NCBI GenBank assembly: GCA_022652985.1
Contig: JALCRY010000004.1
Span: 21,680 to 85,679 of the forward strand
Source: Eubacteriaceae bacterium
GTDB lineage: Bacteria; Bacillota; Clostridia; Peptostreptococcales; Anaerovoracaceae
Direction of reading: 5' to 3'
DNA length: 64,000 nt
Of the stretch, positions 38,269 to 44,629 are shown in pieces. The position numbers and the translations under genes are program-made. Numbering within the stretch: the first letter of the stretch is position 1; each line of letters begins with the position of its first letter. The notes beneath the pieces were generated by a model. That model searched no databases and had not been told where the DNA came from. It worked only from the letters and a program-made list of their open reading frames with translations.

Positions 38269-38718
38269 ATGCTTACAAAAGTAATAAAAACAGATCTGGA
38301 TCAATTCTTCATGTATCCGGAAGGATGCAGCAATATCGCCGATCTCGCCAAGATCATGAACAGTATCAAAGACAGATACATACTGCTCCGCAGACTCCGT
38401 GAAGAGCTGACTGTCGAGCCGTGCTTCATAGACGATTTTGAAGAAACATATGTCAACATTGAAACGATCGGATATTTCAGCGAGGCCGCTGTCGAGATCT
38501 ATTCCGAAAAAGAATATGACGAACTTCTGGCAGCCGCTGTCAGAAAGACCTGCGGAGGCTGCGCGTACAACGGCAGCACTCTCATGGGCTGTACCGATCT
38601 CCGGAGCAGACGCTGCAAGCTTGCTCTTAACGGCGAATGCGACGAATTTGATGATGATTTTGAAGATTTTGAAGCCGCCGGCCCGTCGGATACGGAGGAT
38701 ATAACACGTGGACACTGA
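38269..38718 (+). CDS. Hypothetical cysteine-cluster protein
   Basis: 149 residues, family not recognised. The first 90 residues are mixed helical without motifs. Residues about 95-125 hold a cysteine series spaced C-x2-C-x9-C-x7-C-x7-C (beginning CGGCAYNG), compatible with a zinc or iron-sulfur site. An acidic Asp/Glu/Phe tail follows. It has a good AGGAGG ribosome-binding site and overlaps the SpoIIM-like gene by 11 nt, suggesting joint function. Confidence 0.7.
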   Translation: MLTKVIKTDLDQFFMYPEGCSNIADLAKIMNSIKDRYILLRRLREELTVEPCFIDDFEETYVNIETIGYFSEAAVEIYSEKEYDELLAAAVRKTCGGCAYNGSTLMGCTDLRSRRCKLALNGECDEFDDDFEDFEAAGPSDTEDITRGH

Positions 38719-39355
38719 CCGCATCAGCATCTTCAGCCTTAGAAAACAATACAGCCTTTCGGGTTCGTTCTGCCGGCACCGGATACTTCCGGTCTTTCTG
38801 GGAACGCTGGGCATCGCGATCGGGATCAGCGTTTTGCTGACGCTTTTCTTCGAGCAGCATCCGGCATATTCCCAGGAAATACTCAGAGCGTTTTCTGAAA
38901 AAGCGCGCAGCGTCATGACTGACGGCGGGATATCATGGCCTAAACTGCTGCTGAACAATATTGAGGCGTCTCTCGTCGGAGTGGTGCTCGGTTTCGTGCC
39001 GTTCCTTTTTCTGCCCGCGCTTGTGCTTATTTCGAATGCGGCAGTAATAGGCGCTGTACTGGCGCTCTACAGTCTGAATGGTTCAAATGTTGCGGCGGTC
39101 CTGGCGGCGGGCGTTCTTCCGCACGGGATATTCGAGATAACCGCAGTTGTGCTCAGCATGAGTATGGGGATATATTTATGCTATACCATCTGCAGCCTGA
39201 TCACCGGAACGAACCGGGGAAACAAGAAAGCTGTTATGAAACAGACCGTAACGGATATCACACGGACTTTTCTCTGTATTGTGATCCCGCTGCTTGTAAT
39301 TGCGGCGCTCATTGAAACATATGTGACGCCGATCATACTGGATAAAGTGATTTAA
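38708..39355 (+). CDS. Stage II sporulation protein M-like membrane protein
   Basis: 215 residues with about five membrane segments. The SpoIIM/DUF95 signature is visible: LLNNIEASLVGVVLGFVPF, then AAGVLPHGIFEITAVVLSMSMG. It starts with GTG behind GGAGG and overlaps the cysteine-cluster gene. The family acts in engulfment in sporulating Firmicutes, but homologues also occur in non-sporulating species; no other sporulation gene is visible in this window. Confidence 0.8.
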   Translation: MDTDRISIFSLRKQYSLSGSFCRHRILPVFLGTLGIAIGISVLLTLFFEQHPAYSQEILRAFSEKARSVMTDGGISWPKLLLNNIEASLVGVVLGFVPFLFLPALVLISNAAVIGAVLALYSLNGSNVAAVLAAGVLPHGIFEITAVVLSMSMGIYLCYTICSLITGTNRGNKKAVMKQTVTDITRTFLCIVIPLLVIAALIETYVTPIILDKVI

Positions 39356-39380
39356 GTGAAATAGAGAAGGATAGAATTCA

Positions 39381-40673
39381 ATGAAAAGCAATACTTACGA
39401 ACTGCTGACTCAGAAAATGGGCATCGACCCGAAAGTAATGGAAATCATCGACCAGGCGGAAAAAGCCGCAGAACCGGTGTTCGCCGACCTCGACGATATT
39501 ACTGCATTCAATCAGTACAAAGTGCTGAACGCGTTCCAGAAGAACAGTATCAGCGACATGCACTTCACCTGGACGACCGGATACGGATACGACGATCCGG
39601 GACGTGAAGCCATCGAGAAAGTCTATTCGGATATCTTCGGGACGGAAGCGTCGCTTGTACGGCCTATAATCGTCAACGGCACGCATGCGCTCACACTGAC
39701 GCTCACGGGGATACTCAGACCCGGAGACGAGCTTATTTACTGCACCGGGAATCCCTACGACACCCTGGAGGATGTCATCGGTCTTAGAAATGAAGGACGC
39801 GGCTCGCTGAAAGAGTTCGGGATATCATACGATCAGGTCGAACTGACGCCGGACGGGAACATTGATTTTGAAGCACTCGGAAAAGCGATAAAGCCGAACA
39901 CGAGGATATGCGCTATTCAGAGATCTACAGGATACGGCTGGAGAAAAGCGATTACGATCAATCAGATCGAGGAATGGGCGGCTTTTGTCCACTCGGTCAA
40001 TAAAGATATCGTCTGCATGGTCGACAACTGCTACGGTGAATTCCTGGATACTAAAGAGCCTACGGAAGTCGGGGCCGACATCATCGCTGGTTCCCTCATC
40101 AAGAATCCGGGCGGCGGTCTTGCACTGACCGGCGGGTATATTACCGGGCGTGAAGATCTTGTGGAGAAAATATCGTACAGAATGACCTCTCCGGGGATAG
40201 GAGGGGAGTGCGGACTCACCTTCGGGCAGTCAAGGACAATGTTCCAGGGACTCTTCATGGCTCCTAAAGTCGTCAACGGAGCTGTCAAGGGCGCCATCCT
40301 CTGCGCTGAGGCTTTCAGGAGCCTGGGGTATGAAGTTTGTCCGCAGCCGGAAGACAAGCGTTCGGATATCATCGAATGCGTGAAGCTCGGCAGCGAAGAA
40401 GCAATAGTTGCCTTCTGCAAAGGCATCCAGGCGGCGGCTCCGGTAGATTCGAACGTGACTCCGGAACCATGGGATATGCCGGGATATGAAGATAAAGTAA
40501 TAATGGCTGCCGGTGCGTTCGTTCAGGGTTCGTCGATAGAACTCAGCTCCGATGCGCCGATCAGAGAGCCATATATCGTTTACTTCCAGGGCGGCCTGAC
40601 ATATGAACACTCCAAATTCGGAGTCATAAAAGCACTGCAGTCATTATATGACAATAATCTTATAAAAATGTAG
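39381..40673 (+). CDS. ynbB: Methionine gamma-lyase-family PLP protein (aluminium-resistance type)
   Basis: 430 residues, PLP fold type I. A likely Schiff-base Lys241 lies in IAGSLIKNPGGGLA; other motifs are GYGYDDPGREAIEKVY, RPIIVNGTHAL, CAIQRSTGYGWRKA and MVDNCYGEF. It is homologous to B. subtilis YnbB, which lies next to miaA-hfq. The true reaction is poorly known despite the name. It follows the SpoIIM-like gene by 25 nt. Confidence 0.85.
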   Translation: MKSNTYELLTQKMGIDPKVMEIIDQAEKAAEPVFADLDDITAFNQYKVLNAFQKNSISDMHFTWTTGYGYDDPGREAIEKVYSDIFGTEASLVRPIIVNGTHALTLTLTGILRPGDELIYCTGNPYDTLEDVIGLRNEGRGSLKEFGISYDQVELTPDGNIDFEALGKAIKPNTRICAIQRSTGYGWRKAITINQIEEWAAFVHSVNKDIVCMVDNCYGEFLDTKEPTEVGADIIAGSLIKNPGGGLALTGGYITGREDLVEKISYRMTSPGIGGECGLTFGQSRTMFQGLFMAPKVVNGAVKGAILCAEAFRSLGYEVCPQPEDKRSDIIECVKLGSEEAIVAFCKGIQAAAPVDSNVTPEPWDMPGYEDKVIMAAGAFVQGSSIELSSDAPIREPYIVYFQGGLTYEHSKFGVIKALQSLYDNNLIKM

Positions 40674-40707
40674 CTCCGAAAGATGGTCCCGGTGATACAA
40701 TATAAGT

Positions 40708-41448
40708 ATGAGTGAAGAAAAGAAAATAAACACAATATTAATTAAGCTGAAGAGAATGAACAATATGTTCAAGCTCCTGATATTACTCGGTATAATTATT
40801 GGTGTTCCGCTGTATATATATTTTTTCCAGCATCAGTGGATAGATACATTTTCCAGCCTGGACAGTACCAAGGCATTTCTGGAAGCACACAAAACAGGCA
40901 ATATCTTCCTTCTGCTGGGGCTGCAGATCGTGCAGATAGTTGTTTCAGTCATACCGGGGCAATGGATACAGTTCGCTTCAGGGTTCACATACGGTTTTCT
41001 GTTCGGCCTTATCATGTCTGTGGGCGGTGCAATGATCGGCACAGTTATCGCTTATTACCTGGCGGACTTTATGGGCCGCGATGCTATGCACATGCTGTTC
41101 GGAGAGGAGAAAATCAAACACTACATCGAAATGCTGAACAGTAAGAAAGGCATTACCGCAGTGTTCCTGATATATCTGATACCCGGCGTGCCGAAAGATC
41201 TGTGCTGTTATGCCGCAGGACTTTCTGACATGAAGCTGAAGCCTTTCCTGCTGATATCCACCGTCGGAAGGCTGCCGGGAATGGCCGGAAGCATACTGAT
41301 CGGGAAATTCGTCGATCTGGGCGGTTATAATATCGCCATTATCATCTGTGCGGCAGCCATTGTTCTGTTCGCTCTCGGCGTGATCTTCCGGAAAAAACTT
41401 ATGGCCTGGATAGACAGAGCATATACGAAGATTGAAGAAATGGAATAA
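40708..41448 (+). CDS. TVP38/TMEM64-family membrane protein (VTT domain)
   Basis: 246 residues with a hydrophobic N-terminal helix and the VTT/SNARE-associated domain: GQWIQFASGFTYGFLFGLIMS, GAMIGTVIAYYLADFMGRD, and the half-helix motif IPGVPKDLCCYAAGL. Such proteins are implicated in lipid scrambling or membrane homeostasis. The ribosome-binding site before the ATG is weak. A strong terminator follows. Confidence 0.85.
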   Translation: MSEEKKINTILIKLKRMNNMFKLLILLGIIIGVPLYIYFFQHQWIDTFSSLDSTKAFLEAHKTGNIFLLLGLQIVQIVVSVIPGQWIQFASGFTYGFLFGLIMSVGGAMIGTVIAYYLADFMGRDAMHMLFGEEKIKHYIEMLNSKKGITAVFLIYLIPGVPKDLCCYAAGLSDMKLKPFLLISTVGRLPGMAGSILIGKFVDLGGYNIAIIICAAAIVLFALGVIFRKKLMAWIDRAYTKIEEME

Positions 41449-41472
41449 CATAATAAACGTTTGAGATTCAAG

Positions 41473-41502
41473 GGCTTCGCCGGCTGCGGCGGGGCCTTTT
41501 TT
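41473..41502 (+). terminator. Intrinsic terminator after the TVP38 gene
   Basis: A 10-bp GC-rich stem (41473-41482 with 41487-41496, two G-U pairs), 4-nt loop and TTTTTT. It insulates the SOS promoter just downstream. Confidence 0.88.
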
Positions 41503-41516
41503 ATAACTTAAAATAA

Positions 41517-41585
41517 GAACAAATGTTTGAAAATCTATTGACAAAGAACATATTTTCGATTAATATATAAAAAGAACAAATGTTT
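41517..41585 (+). promoter_or_regulatory. LexA-controlled promoter with three SOS boxes
   Basis: A near-consensus promoter, TTGACA (41538-41543), 17 nt, TAATAT (41561-41566), is covered by LexA-like boxes: GAACAAATGTTT at 41517-41528, GAACATATTTTC at 41546-41557 (one mismatch to GAAC-N4-GTTY) inside the spacer, and GAACAAATGTTT at 41574-41585. Their starts are 29 and 28 nt apart. Bound LexA would block RNA polymerase, so the downstream gene should be SOS-induced. Confidence 0.85.
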
Positions 41586-41636
41586 ACAAATAAAAAAAGG
41601 GCAGGAAAGTGCCTGCAGGTCGAGGAGGATATGACT

Positions 41637-41948
41637 ATGAACAGAGGAAAGACATTAGTAATCAAATCAAAAGGAAGATTCATCGTATTCATGGCTGTTC
41701 TTATCATTCTTGCGGCTGCAGCTGTCAATTTTGCATTCAACAGTATAGATGTTCGTGCGGAAAATCATCCGTCATATGTAACTGTACAGGTTTCTGACGG
41801 AGATACGCTCTGGTCGATAGCCGAACAATATATGTCAGATACAAATGATACCCGCGAAGCCGTATATGATATACAGAAAGCAAATAATATGTCAGGCAAT
41901 GATAATCTGACAGTCGGATCTACGATCAAAGTTCCGGTATACGAATAA
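41637..41948 (+). CDS. yneA: YneA-like SOS cell-division inhibitor (membrane anchor + LysM)
   Basis: 103 residues, the size of B. subtilis YneA. A single membrane helix (about 15-35) follows a basic N-terminus, then an extracellular LysM domain (about 49-100: VTVQVSDGDTLWSIAEQYM and LTVGSTIKVPVYE). Together with the LexA boxes this supports a role in halting division after DNA damage. ATG 41637 is favoured (8 nt from AGGAGG at 41623-41628); the ORF can be extended to 41580 but that would include a LexA box. lexA, usually divergent from yneA, is not adjacent. Confidence 0.82.
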   Translation: MNRGKTLVIKSKGRFIVFMAVLIILAAAAVNFAFNSIDVRAENHPSYVTVQVSDGDTLWSIAEQYMSDTNDTREAVYDIQKANNMSGNDNLTVGSTIKVPVYE

Positions 41949-42072
41949 ATATCTGCTGATCAGTGAAAAAAGAGCTGAGATCGAAAAATCACCATAAATC
42001 GTTATAACAGATGAAAAAACGGAGGACCCACAGGTCAACCAGTCAAAAAAAGTCGCTTAGAACGCAAAATAG

Positions 42073-42133
42073 AGCCTCGGTTTTAAAACGTTGGAATTTC
42101 AATCTTTACAGACGTTTGTACCGGGGCTTTTTT
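42073..42133 (+). terminator. Probable long-loop terminator downstream of yneA
   Basis: AGCCTCGGT (42073-42081) pairs with ACCGGGGCT (42120-42128), with an additional inner AAACG/CGTTT pairing, followed by TTTTTT. It could end the yneA transcript or an unknown short RNA. Confidence 0.5.
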
Positions 42134-42322
42134 AGTATTTGAAAGTTATCCAGTGCTAATTCACTGTTTGTCCACAGTTTGCGTTGCAACACTTCCCAAA
42201 ATTATGATTTTAGGAATAGTTAAATCCAAAACGGTGGACAACTACCCTCCGTGATATGTGGATATTTTTGTCGGGCCGCAAAAATGTTGCCCATCTATAT
42301 ATTAAAAATTTTGCCCACCTAA
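42134..42322. other. AT-rich non-coding stretch with DnaA-box-like sites and short repeats
   Basis: No gene is seen. Four near-matches to the DnaA box TTATCCACA occur within 120 nt: TTATCCAGT (42146), TTGTCCACA (42168), and on the minus strand TTGTCCACC (42233-42241) and ATATCCACA (42257-42265). They are followed by two similar units, AAAAATGTTGCCCATC (42280-42295) and AAAAATTTTGCCCACC (42304-42319), spaced 24 nt, like the reiterated short repeats at ends of some insertion sequences. Function is unproven. Confidence 0.3.
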
Positions 42323-42576
42323 AGTCCCCCGCTATTTATCATCAGATATTAAATGCTGCTCAAAGGTATATTATTTATAGTATGTATTCAGGAAATCAAT
42401 ACTGTATTCTTCTATTGTCATGATAAAAGACAGATTTTTGATACCGGAATAGTCCTTCTTATGGATGTTATGCTGATTATCGGTTTGGTTCCTATACATC
42501 TAAATGCTAAAAGAACCCTTGTTCTTTAGTTGAAATCCATTTAAGTGTATTTGTTCGATTTACATATGCAATTATG
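42323..42576 (-). repeat. Imperfect direct repeat, copy A (longer copy)
   Basis: It shares three blocks, in the same order and orientation, with copy B at 44503-44626: AGTCCCCCGCTATTTATCAT at one end, TGCTGATTA(T/C)CGGTT in the middle, and TGAAATCCATTTAAGTG to CAATTATG at the other end. Read on the minus strand the last block encodes IIAYVNRTNTLKWISTKEQGFF then stop at 42507-42509 (a run of 22 residues with NRTNTLKWIS as core), a coding remnant of unknown family. Copy A holds about 130 nt absent from B, including a 42-codon minus-strand ORF (42371-42499). Confidence 0.65.
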
Positions 42577-42807
42577 CCATTAGAATTATTATCTATGAGT
42601 ATAGATCTGAGATTTCTATATTATTTCCAGATATTAAAAACTTTTGGTACAACAATACCGCTGTGAGGCTCCCAAAGTCCGTATAAGATGTATTTTGCAG
42701 TTCATAGTAAAAGTGACTGTTCTCTCCTGTTCCTGATATCGCAGCCGTTTTTCTTCCCGATATCATGGTACAAATTCTGAACCTCAATGTGAATTTTCTC
42801 TCACATG

Positions 42808-42853
42808 AAAAAGGCTGTTTTAGATTGAAATGTAATACAGTCTAATCAGCCTT
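42808..42853 (-). terminator. Probable terminator of the 43004-44043 gene pair
   Basis: AAGGCTG (42811-42817) pairs with CAGCCTT (42847-42853), extended by an interrupted inner pairing. On the minus strand the stem is followed by TTTTT. It lies about 150 nt beyond the stop of the hypothetical membrane-protein gene. Confidence 0.5.
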
Positions 42854-42881
42854 CTATTTTGTAGTATATAGTTGAGTTTTC

Positions 42882-42913
42882 GTAGCGTGCTGGTTTTCCA
42901 TGTCACACGCTAC
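42882..42913. other. Hairpin in non-coding DNA
   Basis: GTAGCGTG (42882-42889) and CACGCTAC (42906-42913) form a perfect 8-bp inverted repeat with a 16-nt loop and no T tract. Nothing else is recognised between 42577 and 43003 apart from this and the neighbouring terminator. Confidence 0.4.
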
Positions 42914-43003
42914 AGTATATGGTTATTTCTGAGGTTCTGTCATATAAAGTACGGATAGATTCGTAGCCTAATTAATGACGGTATACCTATCATTATCTAT
43001 TCC

Positions 43004-43864
43004 TTATTTAATATTTATCACTACTGCATCACTTCTTACACCATTCTTGCACTTTATATACATCTTGGCAGAACCAGTTTTCCCTTTTATCTTACAAATA
43101 ACCGTTAAAAATCCGCCTTTTGTTTCATAATTATTTACTGTAGCACTCATAAGGGAGTGATCATTTATTACTGCCTTAAAATCATCAACTCCAGCAGTTC
43201 CATCAACATTGTCATCAACCATAGCATCAATGTCATATTTAACAGTGAAAGTAGTACTTAATTCACCAACATCTTTTTTTACATTAGTATAAAGCTTTCC
43301 ATTTTTACTTTGTGTATCAGTAGCAAAAAATGCAGTTTCAATACTTGAAACGTAATTGTACGGATTCTTTTTATCAACATCTGCTTTTTCTTTTGTATCA
43401 CTTTTTTTTATTACTTTTTTCTTCGTAGTCTTTTTTGCCTTATCAGTAGTAGTATTTTCATTGGACTGCTGTTTTTCATATTTGGCATTAGCCGCTTTAT
43501 AACTGTTGCTATGTAGTATTCCTACTCCGTTGGACGCCATACCTGCTACTATTATAAGTATGAGCCATGCCAGTATTGTAAATCTCTTCATTTTCTTTGC
43601 AAATAAGGGGACATGCTTCCTTATGCCCCTAATGTCAAGCGTGATCAACAACGGCACAACGAAGCCGATTAGATACGCAATAATCAACTCTAATTTATAA
43701 ATAATGAGATCATGGGTGTTAACTTTAAAATCAGGCTTTATGACGAGACAGCACCCTAATAATATGGCCGAAATAACTAATCCGATTATTTGACTCTTGG
43801 TTAACCCATTACGGCTGCTTGGACTTCTGTCAACATTTGCCATATCGCAAGACCATCCTTTCAT
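43004..43864 (-). CDS. Hypothetical membrane protein
   Basis: 286 residues, family not recognised. Three membrane segments (about 26-43, 57-77, 95-112) are followed by a Lys/Thr/Asp-rich low-complexity linker (about 120-170) and a C-terminal domain of about 115 residues with alternating beta-type sequence (FTVKYDIDAMVDD, GFLTVICKIKGKTGSAKMYI). Its ATG forms an ATGA overlap with the stop of the small upstream gene; an alternative start at 43843 has AAAGGA 12 nt away. AT-rich codon use differs from the flanking housekeeping genes, suggesting acquisition. Confidence 0.65.
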   Translation of the reverse strand: MKGWSCDMANVDRSPSSRNGLTKSQIIGLVISAILLGCCLVIKPDFKVNTHDLIIYKLELIIAYLIGFVVPLLITLDIRGIRKHVPLFAKKMKRFTILAWLILIIVAGMASNGVGILHSNSYKAANAKYEKQQSNENTTTDKAKKTTKKKVIKKSDTKEKADVDKKNPYNYVSSIETAFFATDTQSKNGKLYTNVKKDVGELSTTFTVKYDIDAMVDDNVDGTAGVDDFKAVINDHSLMSATVNNYETKGGFLTVICKIKGKTGSAKMYIKCKNGVRSDAVVINIK

Positions 43865-44043
43865 ACACTAATTAATTCAACATCGTTATTATATATCCTC
43901 AAAATATGGAGTAAAGAGATTTTATCCTTTCCATTCCGGGAGATACATCTGAATTCTGCCGGAATAACAGTCTTTCCATCGTGAGTAATAAGAACTTCTT
44001 GGTAATGATCTTCTTCTTCTACTCGGACAGTAAGCTTCGTCAT
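43861..44043 (-). CDS. Hypothetical 60-residue protein
   Basis: 60 residues, no family recognised. It begins MTKLTVRVEEEDHYQEVLI and contains ITHDGKTVIPAEFRCIS, a beta-rich pattern. It overlaps the membrane-protein gene by 4 nt (ATGA), which supports that both are real and co-translated. The ribosome-binding site is weak (AAAGATGA). Like its partner it is AT-rich. Confidence 0.5.
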   Translation of the reverse strand: MTKLTVRVEEEDHYQEVLITHDGKTVIPAEFRCISRNGKDKISLLHILRIYNNDVELISV

Positions 44044-44126
44044 TTATCATCTTTTAATGTGGATTTATTAAAATCGCCTGCTTTCGATACCTTGATTTTC
44101 CCCCCCAGCATATGTTATTATACATA

Positions 44127-44199
44127 CAAGACCGAAAGTGGAACTGCGTAAAGGCAATTGTAGCTGATTATCGTTCAGCCATTGATCGGTCTTGTTTTT
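44127..44199 (+). ncRNA. Structured element of unknown role (possible small RNA or terminator)
   Basis: CAAGACCGA (44127-44135) pairs perfectly with TCGGTCTTG (44186-44194), enclosing an inner hairpin GCTGA/TCAGC (44163-44167 and 44175-44179), and is followed by TTTTT. The shape fits the 3' end of a short RNA on the plus strand. No plus-strand gene precedes it; the rest of 44044-44265 shows no gene. Confidence 0.35.
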
Positions 44200-44265
44200 G
44201 TCTTCAATTACATACAAAATTGGTTTTTCATTTATCAAACCCTGTGTACTACTTCTTCCAGTACA

Positions 44266-44477
44266 TTATTTCTCTTTCATCAATTCCAGTATTTCCGCTT
44301 CCGTCTTGTCTCTGATTTTCTCCGGAAGTTTCTTTGCTGCTGCTTCCAAATCTTCAAACTCGGGGAGACTTAAATATATTATTCGTTGCGTATCTTGTGA
44401 TAAGTGTTTGTGTACATTCTGTGATTAACATGGTCCGCCAATAATGCGGATGGCTCTCCGTGAACTGTTGCATCAAT
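44266..44477 (-). pseudogene. Frameshifted C-terminal remnant of a tyrosine recombinase/integrase
   Basis: Two overlapping minus-strand frames form a split protein end. The first (from 44477, stop at 44379-44381) reads GEPSALLADHVNHRMYTNTY, resembling the integrase box II (LxxH-x9-Y with Tyr nucleophile). After a frame change near 44385 the second continues RIIYLSLPEFEDLEAAAKK and ends at 44266. The N-terminal 250 or more residues and the catalytic Arg are absent, so it is a dead fragment. Family assignment rests on the short motif only. Confidence 0.5.
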
Positions 44478-44502
44478 TATCTTCCTCCTTATATTATCAA
44501 TT

Positions 44503-44626
44503 AGTCCCCCGCTATTTATCATCAAATATCAAACGTTGCCCAAAGGATGATGCTGATTACCGGTTCTGTTCCCATACCTCTGAAATCCATTTAAGTGGAT
44601 TTGCTTGATTTGCGTATGCAATTATG
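44503..44626 (-). repeat. Imperfect direct repeat, copy B (shorter copy)
   Basis: Shorter partner of the copy at 42323-42576, same orientation, with about 130 nt fewer. On the minus strand it encodes DIIAYANQANPLKWISEVW then a stop at 44558-44560, parallel to copy A's coding remnant. It begins right at the pucR stop codon on one side and ends about 25 nt from the integrase fragment on the other. A transposase C-terminus is one possible origin; the family was not identified. Confidence 0.6.
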
Positions 44627-44629
44627 TCT

